Made by a program: the position numbers and the translations under genes. Below, in pieces: positions 9,401 through 19,200 of a stretch of 64,000 nt of DNA. The notes under the pieces are model-generated. The model was not told the DNA's origin and searched no databases. It saw only the letters and a list, made by a program, of their open reading frames with translations. Each line of letters starts with the position of its first letter. Within the stretch, counting starts at the first letter, position 1. Origin of the DNA: Fretibacter sp964410285 (GTDB taxonomy: Bacteria; Pseudomonadota; Alphaproteobacteria; Caulobacterales; Maricaulaceae); the NCBI GenBank assembly GCA_964410285.1, contig CAYPFR010000005.1, positions 1-64,000 of the forward strand, read 5' to 3'.

Positions 9401-9465
9401 GCGCGGCCTATAGCGCAGAGGTAGAGAAGTTGCAAGAGGCCTTAGGCGGGCTGACCGAGAGCTAA
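6457..9465 (+). CDS. valS: Valyl-tRNA synthetase
   Basis: A class I aminoacyl-tRNA synthetase of about 1002 residues that charges tRNA-Val. It has the HIGH-type motif (PPPNVTGSLHMGHA), a CP1 editing domain containing TTRPETMLGD, the catalytic KMSKS loop (KKMSKSIGN), the anticodon-binding helical domain with FMPFITEEIW, and a C-terminal coiled-coil arm (AERKRLSKEIERAQAEIEK). The start is placed at 6457 because the family N-terminus is MLEKxFDP; an in-frame ATG at 6421 would add 12 unlike residues. Between GHQIPAWH and DPDVLDTWF (bases about 7806-8040) there are roughly 45 more residues than in E. coli ValS, written in visibly AT-richer codons. The stop overlaps that of convergent xthA by four bases. 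Confidence 0.96.
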   Translation: MLEKNFDPKTAEQRLYKMWEEAGHFKPRPAKPTDTKDDNFSIVIPPPNVTGSLHMGHAVNNTIQDILVRFNRMKGKAVLWQPGTDHAGIATQMVVERKLAAEGKARKDMTREQFLEHVWAWKAESGGNINQQLRRLGSSCDWSREKFTLGDPENPDDKMAEAVTKAFVDMYEAGLIYRDKRLVNWDPHFQTAISDLEVENIEKDGHFWHFKYPLAEKEDGTRETYTYVEKDEDGNVILSEERDYISIATTRPETMLGDGAVAVHPDDERYAPIIGKMVRLPLADRLIPIITDEYPDPDFGSGAVKITGAHDFNDYDVAKRNDIPMYSLMDERGAMCASEIMPEKYVGMDRFAARKAVVADIDAADLLIRVEDKKIMQPYGDRSGVVIEPMLTDQWFVAADKLAEQAMAKVDDGSTRFIPENWKKTYDHWMKDIQPWCISRQLWWGHQIPAWHAVGVGRVGFPVSKELEKGKLIVAKTRGEAMNIAEEFYSELGKAKAYNLSDDVKENLDIWDEQDFSIAVEYGGQEHGFIVDRDPDVLDTWFSSGLWPFSTLGWPDNTDELARFYPTSTLVTAFDIIFFWVARMMMQGLHFMDEVPFKDVYIHALVLDEAGKKMSKSIGNTLDPLDLIDGVDIETLVAKRTRGLKNPEKAPKIEKATRKQYPNGFEAYGADALRFTLASMAGQGRNIRLSVDRIAGYRNFGTKLWSAASFGQMNDCAPQPDFDPASAKLALNKWIISETVKTAAEVTRCIESYRFNDAADAAYKFAWDTFCSWYLEMTKPLLSGEDGTEKSETRAAFAWTLDQILKLLHPFMPFITEEIWGSIGAARESHLIVAPWPDLSHEMIDAAACKDIEWLQTLITNLRSVRADMNIPPSKKAKLLQLSATLDPRLAVYADVLSPMARVDGVETALEAPKGALQTVVDGVSYAIPLEGLIDLGAERKRLSKEIERAQAEIEKIDKKLSNPAFTDKAPEKVVNLQKDRRAAYSAEVEKLQEALGGLTES

Positions 9466-10244
9466 AGGTCAAATGTGCCTATTACAGGGACGTGGTCAGA
9501 AGGCTTTTCGCCTTCGCGGACAAATTTGTCGATCTTTAAATCCGTTATTCGGTCCGCCGCCCGCGGGGAGAGAAGCAAATGGTCAATGCGTATGCCAAGG
9601 TTATTTGGCCATGCGCCGCGCTGATAATCCCAAAAACTATATTGGCCCGCGCGCCCATCCATTTGTTCAAAGGCTTCGGTATAGCCGAGGTTTAAAACCG
9701 CGCGAAAGGCGGCTCTGGTTTGCGGCAAAAACAGCGCGTCATCCTGCCATCCAATCGGGTCATGTGTATCCTTGTCCTCGGGAATGACGTTATAATCCCC
9801 CGCAAGGATTACGGCCTCTTCGGCCGCAAGCAAGCTCTGAGCATGGGCGCGCAAGCGCTCCATCCACGCGAGTTTATAGTCATATTTTGGCCCCGGCGCG
9901 GGATTGCCATTAGGCAGATAAATACTCGCGATCCGAACAGGGCCATGCGCCCCCATCACCACTGCCTCCAGATAGCGCGCCTGTTCATCGCTCTGGTCTC
10001 CGGGTAGGCGCTCCATGGTTTCTTCAAATGGGAGTTTGGAGAGGATGGCCACCCCGTTATAACTCTTCTGGCCATGAACTGCTATATTATAGCCTAGCGC
10101 CTCGACCTCCATATAAGGGAAACCCATGTTTTCTGTTTTGATCTCCTGAAGGCAGAGCACGTCGGGATCGGCGGCCTTCAGCCACGGGATCAACGCGTGC
10201 ATGCGGGCTTTGACCGAGTTAATATTCCATGTCGCGATTTTCAT
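9462..10244 (-). CDS. xthA: Exodeoxyribonuclease III
   Basis: A 260-residue Mg-dependent AP endonuclease and 3'-5' exonuclease of the EEP superfamily, used in base-excision repair. Motifs in order are MKIATWNINSVKAR (Asn ligand), LCLQEIKTEN (metal-binding Glu), RIASIYLPNGNP, GDYNVIPEDKDTHDP (catalytic Asp and Asn), RIDHLLLSP and the C-terminal SDHVPVIGTF with the catalytic His. The start is set at 10244, where the protein begins MKIATWN; a 13-residue upstream extension is open but has no family similarity. It is convergent with valS, sharing four bases at the stop codons. Confidence 0.95.
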   Translation of the reverse strand: MKIATWNINSVKARMHALIPWLKAADPDVLCLQEIKTENMGFPYMEVEALGYNIAVHGQKSYNGVAILSKLPFEETMERLPGDQSDEQARYLEAVVMGAHGPVRIASIYLPNGNPAPGPKYDYKLAWMERLRAHAQSLLAAEEAVILAGDYNVIPEDKDTHDPIGWQDDALFLPQTRAAFRAVLNLGYTEAFEQMDGRAGQYSFWDYQRGAWPNNLGIRIDHLLLSPRAADRITDLKIDKFVREGEKPSDHVPVIGTFDL

Positions 10245-10378
10245 AACTCTGTGGTCTGTCAGTGCGGGCAGGGTGTCAAGCAAGCCGGCTCAAAAAACCG
10301 TGCATTTTGTTGAAAAAGGCACTTTCATTTCGCGCGCGTCCTGCCATATTGCGCCTCGTTACCAACTAATCAAGCTGT

Positions 10379-10465
10379 GCGGGCGTGGTGGAACTGGTAG
10401 ACACGCAAGACTTAAAATCTTGTTCTCGTAAGAGAGTGCCGGTTCGATTCCGGCCGTCCGTACCA
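10379..10465 (+). tRNA. tRNA-Leu (TAA)
   Basis: An 87-base class II tRNA including an encoded CCA. Acceptor GCGGGCG pairs with CGTCCGT, with G-T pairs at 1-72 and 5-68. The anticodon stem CAAGA/TCTTG encloses loop CTTAAAA, so the anticodon is TAA. A long variable arm (GTTCTCGTAAGAGAGT) and a T arm GCCGGTTCGATTCCGGC complete it. Confidence 0.95.
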
Positions 10466-10637
10466 ATCACAGTAAGGATAGTTTGAAGCGCATATATGGG
10501 TATCATGTGATCTAGCTAACCCGCCGACCCCTTGGTGCAGAGATGACAAAACATGGCCTTTTGTAGAAAACCCATATGGAGTGAAATCAACTATAGCCAT
10601 CTGAATTAGACTGCTTTATAGGTCCCTCATCTTCGAT

Positions 10638-10721
10638 GCGGGTGTGGCGGAATTGGTAGACGCGCGGGATTCAAAATCCCGTTCCATTGGAGTGTCGGTT
10701 CGATTCCGACCACCCGTACCA
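10638..10721 (+). tRNA. tRNA-Leu (CAA)
   Basis: An 84-base class II tRNA with encoded CCA at 10719-10721. The anticodon stem CGGGA/TCCCG closes loop TTCAAAA, giving anticodon CAA. The variable arm is GTTCCATTGGAGT and the T arm contains GGTTCGATTCC. It lies 172 bases after tRNA-Leu (TAA) on the same strand; the spacer holds no recognisable gene. Confidence 0.95.
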
Positions 10722-10816
10722 TTGCTTTTGTTAATCTCTCCTGCATCGCATCTCTACCTGTTCTCTAACCGAACCTTAATTAAAACCTGTCATGGTGCGG
10801 GAAAAGGTTTGATAAG

Positions 10817-12937
10817 ATGAATAGTTTTTGGATTGTTGCAGCCTCCGCATTTCCTGCCTTCTTGATTGGCTATATGCTTCGGCGAGTAACATTAAAGTGG
10901 GAAAACAAGGCAACGTCGGCGCAGGCCGTTGCTGAGCTACAAGCCGAGCAGTTAAAGTCTACCGTGTCGGCTTCCCTTGATGGAATTATTATTATTGATG
11001 CGCAGGGTTGCATCGTGGAATTTAGCGAATCCGCAGAGCAGATTTTTGGTTTTCGAAAGACCGACATCCTGGGCCGCAATATGGCGGAACTTATTGTGCC
11101 GGAGCGTTACCGCGACGCCCATAATAAGGGCATGGCTCGCATGCGCGAAACGGGTAAAGCGAATATTCTTGGCCAGAGAATTGAGATCGAGGCCATGCGG
11201 GCGAATGGCGAGGAGTTCATGTCAGAGCTTGCCATTTCGCGTAGCCGAAGTTCAACAGGCGATATTTTTATTGCTTATATACGCGATATTTCCGTAGCCA
11301 AGGCGGCAGAACAGGCGCTGCGAGATGCCAAAGACGCGGCAGAATTGGCAAATAAAGCTAAAACCCAGTTTATTTCAGCCATGAGCCATGAAATTCGCAC
11401 GCCATTTAATGCGGTTCTTGGAATTTTGGACATTTTGGGGGAGACCAGACTTTCCAAAGACCAGAAACAATTGGTGCAAACGGCCGAGCATACCTCGCGA
11501 TCTCTTCTCCGGATTATCAATGATGTTCTTGACTATGCCCGAATTTCTTCAGGGTCGGTGAAAATCGTCAACGCGCCCTTCGCTGCGGTGAAAGTCTTTG
11601 ATGATGTTGAGCGTCTTTTTGCTGTGCAGGCCAAAGAAAAGAATATCGATTTGATCGTTGATAGTGCCAAAGCCAAGCCTATTCATCTAGACGGCGATGC
11701 CGGTCGCATTCGGCAAATTCTCATGAATTTTGTGAGTAATGCGCTTAAATATACGCGTGATGGGAAGGTCGAGTTAATCACGGAGACGCATGCTTTGGGG
11801 AATGGGGAGTGGGCGCTTCTGTGTAAAGTCAGAGACAACGGCCTTGGGATCAAAAAGGACAAGCTAAAGCATCTCTTTGATGAGTTCTATATGGCAGAGG
11901 AAGTTGACCTTCGTGCCAGCGAAGGCACAGGGCTGGGGTTAACGATCTGCAAGGTGCTCACAAATATGATGGGCGGGGAAATTGGCGTCGAGAGCGAATT
12001 GGGTGAGGGCTCTACCTTCTGGGTAAAGCTGCCGCTTGCCCAAATTACGCCTGCCAAGGAAGCGCCCAAGGGGCCTGATACTATGGCCAATATTCAAGGT
12101 AAGCAAATATTGCTTGCGGAAGATAATGCCACAAACCGAATGGTCGTGAGCCGGATACTGGAAAAACAAGGCGCCGTCTTGACATTGGCCGTAAATGGGG
12201 TGGAGGCGCTGTCTCATCTGGAAACGGCGGGATATGATTTGCTTTTAACAGATATTTTTATGCCGGAAATGGGCGGTAAAGAGCTTGTCACTCGGCTGCG
12301 AGCAGGGGATACGCCCAACGCATCTATCCCTGTCATTGGATTGACGGCGATGGGGGATATTCACGAGGCCGAGGAGCTTAAGGATTACGGTGTGGATCAA
12401 GTCATGCTCAAGCCCTTTAATGCCAAGGATCTCATTCGCGCGATCGCCGATCAATGCGCAAGGCCGCGGGATTTTGGGCCTCTTGGGGAGCGTTCTCTAA
12501 ACGATCAGCAGCCAATGACGGCGTCTGCAAAAGCCGTAAAAAAGTCTCAAAGACATGCCAAAAAGGATATAGAAATGCGCCCAGAGGATTACGAAATTGA
12601 CAGGTCGGGCGGATTGCTTGAGGGGCTTGATGCGGATGATTTACGGGAAGTCAAAGTCCAGTTCTCGATGGATCTAGAGCAAACAACTCAGGCGCTTCGC
12701 GCTGCCATAGAGGCGAGGGATATCAAAGCCGTAGAGTTCGCCAGCCACACGCTAAAGGGGTTGACGGGTCTTTATGGCTTCAAAGGATTATCCAAAGTTG
12801 CGGCCTTAACGAATTCTCATTGCTTTTCTGATAAAATCGAAAAAATGGTGGTGCATGGCACGAGAGCTATTGAAATAGCCGATGTGACTTTGCTCAATTT
12901 AGACGACCTTTTCCAAATAAAGGATGAGGCGGCATAG
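10817..12937 (+). CDS. Hybrid sensor histidine kinase with PAS, receiver and Hpt domains
   Basis: A 706-residue multi-domain kinase able to run a complete phosphorelay. One N-terminal membrane helix (about 4-22) anchors it. A PAS domain (about 48-165) follows as the only obvious sensor. HisKA contains the phospho-accepting His191 in AMSHEIRTPF. The HATPase domain has NALKYT (N box), DNGLGI (G1) and GTGLGL (G2). A receiver domain carries Asp479 in TDIFMPEM. A C-terminal Hpt domain has His644 in SHTLKGLTGLYG. There is no periplasmic sensing domain, so the signal is probably cytoplasmic or redox. The next gene, seven bases on, encodes a sigma-54 activator with a receiver domain, its obvious partner. 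The organisation is analogous to LuxQ-LuxU-LuxO, with the Hpt step fused. Confidence 0.93.
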   Translation: MNSFWIVAASAFPAFLIGYMLRRVTLKWENKATSAQAVAELQAEQLKSTVSASLDGIIIIDAQGCIVEFSESAEQIFGFRKTDILGRNMAELIVPERYRDAHNKGMARMRETGKANILGQRIEIEAMRANGEEFMSELAISRSRSSTGDIFIAYIRDISVAKAAEQALRDAKDAAELANKAKTQFISAMSHEIRTPFNAVLGILDILGETRLSKDQKQLVQTAEHTSRSLLRIINDVLDYARISSGSVKIVNAPFAAVKVFDDVERLFAVQAKEKNIDLIVDSAKAKPIHLDGDAGRIRQILMNFVSNALKYTRDGKVELITETHALGNGEWALLCKVRDNGLGIKKDKLKHLFDEFYMAEEVDLRASEGTGLGLTICKVLTNMMGGEIGVESELGEGSTFWVKLPLAQITPAKEAPKGPDTMANIQGKQILLAEDNATNRMVVSRILEKQGAVLTLAVNGVEALSHLETAGYDLLLTDIFMPEMGGKELVTRLRAGDTPNASIPVIGLTAMGDIHEAEELKDYGVDQVMLKPFNAKDLIRAIADQCARPRDFGPLGERSLNDQQPMTASAKAVKKSQRHAKKDIEMRPEDYEIDRSGGLLEGLDADDLREVKVQFSMDLEQTTQALRAAIEARDIKAVEFASHTLKGLTGLYGFKGLSKVAALTNSHCFSDKIEKMVVHGTRAIEIADVTLLNLDDLFQIKDEAA

Positions 12938-12944
12938 GTGAAAA

Positions 12945-14405
12945 ATGAAGAGCGCACAAACGCATTCTGATGTGCTAATTATCGAAGATACTTTGTCCAT
13001 GGCGCTTATGTATAAGCAGCATTTGAAAAAGGCAGGGATTACGTCGGAGATCTGTCAAACGGGTAGCCAAGCGCTCACTGAACTTCGCAAGGGTGATGTG
13101 ACCACTGTATTGCTCGATTTACAGCTCCCCGACATGAACGGGCTCGATATCATCAAGGAGATGGAGGGCACGAGCCACAATATTACCTTCATTGTGATTA
13201 CCGCCAATGGGTCGGTGAATACCGCCGTTGATGCCATGCGAGGCGGTGCTTACGATTTCCTGATCAAACCCTTTCCGGCGGAAAAGTTACTCACAACGGT
13301 TAAAAATGCACTTGAGCGCGCGCAGCTTACGTCAACGGTGAAGGTCTTGAAAAAGGGATTGAGTACGGCGGAAATTCCCGGATTTATCGGGGAATCTGCC
13401 CCGATGCTCGCGGTCTATAAGATGATCGAAAACGTAGCAGACTCAAACGCTGCCGTCTTCATCACGGGGGAGTCCGGTACGGGTAAAGAGGTTACGGCGC
13501 AGGCTATCCACAAAGTGAGCCGTCGCCGCGACGGACCTTTTGTTGCCTTAAATTGCGCGGCCTTGCCTGAAAACCTCATTGAATCAGAAATATTTGGTCA
13601 TGTAAAAGGGGCCTTTACCGGCGCGCAGGAGGCCCGCAAGGGCGCAGCTAGCCAAGCTAATGGCGGCACTTTATTCCTTGATGAAATTTGCGAGATGGAC
13701 ATAAACCTTCAGGCCAAATTGTTGCGCTTTTTGCAAACCGGCCAAATCAAGCGGGTCGGCAGTGATTGGTCAGAAGATGTCGATGTGCGAATTATATGTG
13801 CGACAAATCGAAATCCTATGGTGGAAGTCCAAGAGAAACGTTTTCGCGAAGACTTATTTTATCGCCTAGATGTTCTTTCCATTGAGCTTCCGCCCCTATC
13901 GCACCGCGGGCGTGATGTGATCTTGCTGAGTGAGTTCTTCTTGAAAAAATATGCTCAAGAAGAAGGAAAGGTCTTTAAACACATCATGGCGGAAACTCAG
14001 GACATGATGCTCAACTATCCTTGGCCTGGTAACATACGTGAGCTTCAAAATATTATACGCAAAGCCGTTGTCGTTCATGACGGCGTCGAGCTTGAGCCGC
14101 ATATGCTCCAATTGGGTGGTGGGCGGCCTTCCGCGCCTAGCTCTGACTACAGCCTTATTGGTCTTGCAGCGCAAACCGCTCAAACAACGCCAAGTGAGTC
14201 ACTGAAAACAACGATGACGCTGGATATTCATAAGCCTATGCTCGTCATCGAGCGCGACATTATTGAGGCTGTGATCCAGTCATGCAATGGCAGCGTGCCG
14301 AAGGCATCTCAGATCTTACAGCTTAGCCCATCGACCATTTACCGTAAGCGCGAAGCGTGGCAGCAGCATGATGATGATCAAGCGTTGGATAAACAGCGCG
14401 CCTAG
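12945..14405 (+). CDS. Sigma-54-dependent response regulator, LuxO/NtrC-like
   Basis: A 486-residue enhancer-binding transcription activator. Its N-terminal receiver domain has the phospho-acceptor Asp58 in LLDLQLPDMNG and the conserved FLIKPF lysine. The AAA+ domain has Walker A GESGTGKE near 174, the sigma-54 contact loop GAFTGA at 222-227 and Walker B GGTLFLDE. A Fis-type helix-turn-helix ends the protein (VPKASQILQLSPSTIYRK), very like the LuxO C-terminus. It is co-transcribed with the hybrid kinase (seven-base gap). GG-N10-GC elements upstream of the neighbouring polysaccharide genes make these its likely targets. A short GC-rich hairpin around the stop (14396-14410) may help termination. 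Confidence 0.94.
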   Translation: MKSAQTHSDVLIIEDTLSMALMYKQHLKKAGITSEICQTGSQALTELRKGDVTTVLLDLQLPDMNGLDIIKEMEGTSHNITFIVITANGSVNTAVDAMRGGAYDFLIKPFPAEKLLTTVKNALERAQLTSTVKVLKKGLSTAEIPGFIGESAPMLAVYKMIENVADSNAAVFITGESGTGKEVTAQAIHKVSRRRDGPFVALNCAALPENLIESEIFGHVKGAFTGAQEARKGAASQANGGTLFLDEICEMDINLQAKLLRFLQTGQIKRVGSDWSEDVDVRIICATNRNPMVEVQEKRFREDLFYRLDVLSIELPPLSHRGRDVILLSEFFLKKYAQEEGKVFKHIMAETQDMMLNYPWPGNIRELQNIIRKAVVVHDGVELEPHMLQLGGGRPSAPSSDYSLIGLAAQTAQTTPSESLKTTMTLDIHKPMLVIERDIIEAVIQSCNGSVPKASQILQLSPSTIYRKREAWQQHDDDQALDKQRA

Positions 14406-14552
14406 CGCGCCTTACGTCTTTTACCAAAGGCATCTACTTTTCCAGCTAAAGTCATCTTCTTTCGCCGCGCAGCACGTCATCGGGGGCTCAATTTAGATGA
14501 CTAAGCGTAGCTCCGCTGTAACCCCTCGGGCTTAGTCTGCCCTGGCTACTCC

Positions 14553-16070
14553 TTACCTTTTAGCTATGAGCGGGGGCTGCTTCGGCAGCCCATTTGCCTT
14601 TGTCTCGGAGGCGGTCAAGCTTTCCGTTTGCGGCCGGCAGTTTGGAACAACACCGATACTTTGTTGTAAGCGGGCTTTTGCGGTATGAAGATCGGCGCGG
14701 GCCAATTGCTCGCGAATAAAAGATAGCTCGCGCATAAGTTCTTCTTTGACCAAATAGGTTTCGGGCTTTTTGCCTGAGGCGACATCGGCGTTGAGATCCT
14801 CGGTAATTTCGCTTTGAACCGAGAGGGCTTTCCACGCCAGCGAGAGATCATAATCCAGCTTTTGCATTTGCTCACGGGCAATCATCACCTGGGCCATTAC
14901 AGCGCTTGCGAGGACTTCAGCTTCGTGTTTATCCTGTGCGAGGGCCACTTTTCCCTGACGCTTTGTGTCGCCAATCTGCCCAAGGCGCATTAGGTCCCAA
15001 CTCAGGCTCGCGCCCGCTGTAAGGAAATTTGAGTTTAAAACAAAGCTATTTGTATCGCTATTTGCACCGAGAAAAAGCTTCATGGCCGGAAGGTGACGCC
15101 AAAGGTTCTCCTTATTTTGCAGCTTGGTAAGATCAGTCCTGTAGAGCGCGCGGCGCACTTCCGGCCGGTTTTTATAGGCGGTTGAAATCAGGGTCAGGGT
15201 ATCTTGCTCACCAATGACGCCGAGATCGGCAGGTAGGCGGGTGGACTGTAGTTCAAACTCCGTGCCTGCGGGTAGGTTCATCAGCCGCGCAAGTTCTGGT
15301 TTGGCCGATACGATTGATCTGAAAAACGACTGATACCATCTGTTGATGTCAATCAGCTCACGCTGGAACATTAGTTCCTGAAGCTTATTCTTAGGGTCTT
15401 CTTTTGCTCTTTTCTGCGATAGATCGAGTGCATAGGCAACGCGGCGTTTAAGCCAGCTGGATCTTTTCTCGGCCTGTTCAAAGGCAACAGCTCGCCAATA
15501 GGCATTTTCAACGTCTACCATCAATTTATTGCATAGATATTGGTTTTGCTCGCCTTCGGAATAAGCGTTTATCTTGCGCCGGTTTGACTTAAAACCGCTA
15601 AGGCCCACTTCTAGTAAATCCCAGCTTGTCGTAAAATTAGAAACCGCAACCGCTTGGTCTTGGGCAGTGTAAAAGTCTTTCGGCATGGCGCCGGAGGCAT
15701 TATCAACCTTTACGCCGATAGAGGCATTCTTGTTATTACGATACGTGCCGTAGCTGTTGGCATAGATTTGGGGAAGGATATCTTTCCCGCGGTTACCGGA
15801 CTTATATACGGTTTCCATCAGTTTGTTTTGAGACTGCGCATATTCGGAGTTATGCTCAAGTGTACGCGCTCTGACCTGCTCAATATTCAGCGGTCCCTCT
15901 ACCTCCAGCGGAGCAGCATTGGGGCGAAGCGTGCTATCAGTGAGGCTTGGCACATTATTGACATTATATTTCATTGCCGTTGTGGCGCAGCCACTTATAA
16001 GCGCGGCGCTTAAAAGGCAGCCGCCGAGCAAGGCAGATTTCAAGGCAGGTTGTTTAAATTTAAAAGGCAT
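14553..16070 (-). CDS. TolC-like outer membrane lipoprotein
   Basis: A 505-residue lipoprotein related to the outer membrane efflux protein family. The signal sequence ends in a lipobox ALISGC with lipidation expected at Cys28, and the residue after Cys is Ala, consistent with outer-membrane sorting. The mature part is helical, with two coiled-coil halves as in TolC and Ala/Gln/Lys-rich heptads. Similarity to TolC is structural more than by motif, so the transported substrate is unknown. Its position beside glycosyltransferase and flippase genes suggests export of a surface polysaccharide or related product. A candidate sigma-54 promoter lies 30 bases before the start; ATG at 16070 has GGAG-like bases about seven upstream. 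It is transcribed away from the rest of the locus. Confidence 0.8.
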   Translation of the reverse strand: MPFKFKQPALKSALLGGCLLSAALISGCATTAMKYNVNNVPSLTDSTLRPNAAPLEVEGPLNIEQVRARTLEHNSEYAQSQNKLMETVYKSGNRGKDILPQIYANSYGTYRNNKNASIGVKVDNASGAMPKDFYTAQDQAVAVSNFTTSWDLLEVGLSGFKSNRRKINAYSEGEQNQYLCNKLMVDVENAYWRAVAFEQAEKRSSWLKRRVAYALDLSQKRAKEDPKNKLQELMFQRELIDINRWYQSFFRSIVSAKPELARLMNLPAGTEFELQSTRLPADLGVIGEQDTLTLISTAYKNRPEVRRALYRTDLTKLQNKENLWRHLPAMKLFLGANSDTNSFVLNSNFLTAGASLSWDLMRLGQIGDTKRQGKVALAQDKHEAEVLASAVMAQVMIAREQMQKLDYDLSLAWKALSVQSEITEDLNADVASGKKPETYLVKEELMRELSFIREQLARADLHTAKARLQQSIGVVPNCRPQTESLTASETKANGLPKQPPLIAKR

Positions 16071-16099
16071 GAGATTTCTCCGTTTTTCAACGAATACAT

Positions 16100-16116
16100 T
16101 GCAATCCCATGACCAG
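16100..16116 (-). promoter_or_regulatory. Candidate sigma-54 (-24/-12) promoter of the TolC-like lipoprotein gene
   Basis: On the minus strand this reads CTGG, ten bases, then GC within TTGCA: the invariant GG (16114-16113) and GC (16102-16101) are exactly ten bases apart, and the -12 box TTGCA is perfect. The predicted transcript would start near 16089, leaving a leader of about 19 bases with a GGAG-like ribosome site. The CAC part of the -24 consensus is not matched. Confidence 0.5.
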
Positions 16117-16249
16117 TTTCATTTTCAATTAAAACAAGGGCTTAGCTGGTTAAATTTGCGTAAAAATGCAGGTTGCATTGCAATATGCGGATTTATCTTT
16201 GCAGAATGCAAATATAGCCATGGCGCGGGGGCTAAACGCGGCTCAAAAT

Positions 16250-19200
16250 CTAGTCGAGCGGCTGGTAAAGCATAGCATCGTAATCGAGTATGATCTGACC
16301 CTGTCCGCCGGGCAGCATAACGCCCGACGGCCATGGCGCTTGACCTGCGATCTGTGCCGGTTTTCCATTAATCGTGAGCGTCTGAGTTGTGATGTTGAGC
16401 TTTTGCGGTATGGCGACTAAAGGGACAGCGATTGCTCTTTCTTCTCCCGGCAAGAGGTTGTTTTGCAGATAATATGGCTGCACCCACGCAAGGCGCCCAT
16501 TTGGATCAAGATAGCTAAGTTTGATTTGCAGGGTGCTCACGATTTCAGTGCCGGAATTAATAACCTTCGCAGAGAGCATAGCGCTGCGGCCATTATCGAA
16601 TACCTCCAAATCGGTAAAATTCAGGGCCTTATAGCTGGGAGGCGTGCAGACGGTGGAGGACACCGCCAGAGAAATAGCGTCCGGTAGGCGTCCAACCTTG
16701 GGAACGCTAAAGTGCTCCGGATCATAGGCCGCATTGAAATCTTGATCTTGAATTTTCAGATATCCCTCGAAATCTATTCGAAAGGCGGTGTCTTCACCCG
16801 GGAGAAGGCGATGCGCGCCCAGCTTTCCAGAATGTTGTGTAAGGGACGTTTTTGCAGAGCTTGGGTCTGTTTGGGCGGCGATCTTAATACAGGCGGGGAA
16901 CTCCGAGAGATTGCGAAGACGCCCAGCAACATAGAGCCGTCCGTCAAGCTCGATGAACTCACTGGCCATGACCGTAACCTTTGGGCGAGCAAGACGCTGC
17001 ATAGGTGCTGTGGAGGTGAGAAGACGCTGCCCTGTGAGGTCGCGCATCTCTGGCGAGTTTTTAGACGCCGTAAGTTTAGCCCCAAAATCTTTTTCAGGGG
17101 CTTGATAGTTGATTTTCCACCTGCCTTGGCTGCCCTTTAGCAATTGCATTTTTACGACGACTGGCCGCATTCCAACCGATGTAAGATAATCAAGCTGCGC
17201 CCTTACAAGGACCTCCTCAGGGGTCTGTATTTCCGTGCTCAGCGGCGTTACGGCGGTGAGTTTCCCAAAGGAGGGAACAAGGCCGCCCGTGAGTTTTTGG
17301 ATACGCAAGAATTGTCCGTAATCTAGGTTGGCTCTGCGGGCTAAAAAGGCAAAGGCTTGCTCGGTTTCGCGAAAATCAAGGTGCTGGTAAAAGCGGGCGA
17401 CGACGGCCTGCGGGGTCAGGGGCGCTTGGCGGGCTTTGAGGCTTATTTGCAGGGCCGCCGCGCTTAGCGCCAGCACCACTATAGGCAAAAGCCGCATAGC
17501 CATAATGACGGATTTTCCCTCTTTTAACGGGGCAGGCGTGCCTGATGGATTGTAGAAAGGCTGCGCGTGTCCGGATATCAGCTTTTGCGTAAGTGCCAGT
17601 CCAAGTAAAGTAAGCAGCCCAAGAGAAAGCGCGCCAATGGGTAACGTCCCCCACATGATCTTTTGATACTGGGGCAAATCTCGTCGTGACCGCACAGCGG
17701 GCAGGGGCGATATGTCGGGTTTCTCCCACACTCGGATGCCATTGTTAAGCCGTGTTACAGGATTCCAGCCTGTGTAATGGAGCACGGGATCGTAAAATTC
17801 ATCATTAGAAAACACATATTTCAGATGAAATTTTTCTGCATTTATAAGGAATTGATTGAGCGAGGCGAGACCTGGAACGCCCGCATATTTTGAATTTTCC
17901 AGCCGCTCTACTGAATAATTCATTAGGCTGGGGAGGCGGCGCGCCGAATGGTAATTCCCGTCCACTGACTCGGCATCAATCAAGGCGCTATGATAGGCAA
18001 ATTGGTCGCCAAAGCCGAGGGTTAGATAACGCCAGTCCGAATGACGGTCCTCGTTCATGAATTTCACAAGAGGCGCGGGATCGATAAAGTCAGGCTGTGT
18101 GGGCCTCACGCTAGGAAGTAAAGCCGTACTGATAGCAAGGCTAACATAGGTGACAATAAGGAGTACAAGTCCCGCGCGCGTAAGAAACGCGCCAAAGGCC
18201 CGAACCAGAAATTTGTGCGCTCGCCCCCCCCAAAGCGATTGCACGCCCAATCCTGCAAAGGGCAAGATTAAAATGGACGCCCAGAAGGTGAACCGGTCAA
18301 GGGTGAGTATTTCAAAGGCTGGCCCTAATAATACTCGCGGGAGAGGGGTGGTGCCGCCCGTACCGAGAAATAAGGCAATCAACACAGCAAGTCCCAAAGG
18401 CCAAAGCGGCGTACGCAATGACTTGTAGACGACATAAGGGACTGTGAAAATTAAAAGTCCCCAAGGAATCACGAAGAAAATCAGTCCAAGATTAGGCTTT
18501 ATGAGGAAATTTTCTCGGCTGCCATGGGGGATGCTAACTTGAGTGATGGGGTCGGTAATGGACCAATGCCAATAAGGGAACACGATGGTTATAATCAAAA
18601 ACAGCATTGCAAGTCCCATGGCAATCCCGCGTAGCAAGGCCGGTGAAGCCCATCGCATTAGTAATACTAGGTTCCGCTCTGGCCGGAGTATTTCCCTAGC
18701 CTTTAAATTCGAGAGCAACGCCGCTAGGCCGACAGGAGCAACGAAAAATACGGTACCAAAAAGGGGGGTGACATGATGAACTGACGTTGCCGCCGCAGTG
18801 AGAGCAAGGGCGAGCAAGCCCTCTCGTTTTCGCCCAAACTCTATCCAAGCGGAAATATGAGGTATGGCATTAAGAAAGAGGGCGATAGATAAAACTGTTG
18901 GTAATTGCCCGAATATATGAAGCGTTTCGGAAATGCTTGTCGCGAAGGCGCATAAGAGCGCAGCATAGGCGCTGGCGTGGTCGTTCACCCAAAGCCGGCT
19001 GAAACGAAAGACGCCCGTAATCAACAAAGCGACCGCGATCAACTGCATAACAATATAGGCCGCCCGCATATCCAGAAAATTCATCAATATGCCGAGGGCC
19101 TGATGGCTACCCGGCGGATAAGCGGTAACGGTAAAGCCTGTGTACCAACGTGTCTCCCATGGGTCGAACCATGACGTGAGATAGTGATTACCAAAAAACA

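Noticed and set aside
10494..10577. Inverted words ATATGGGT and ACCCATAT between the two tRNA-Leu genes
   Set aside because: The arms are short and 68 bases apart, with no T run or other support; chance is likely.
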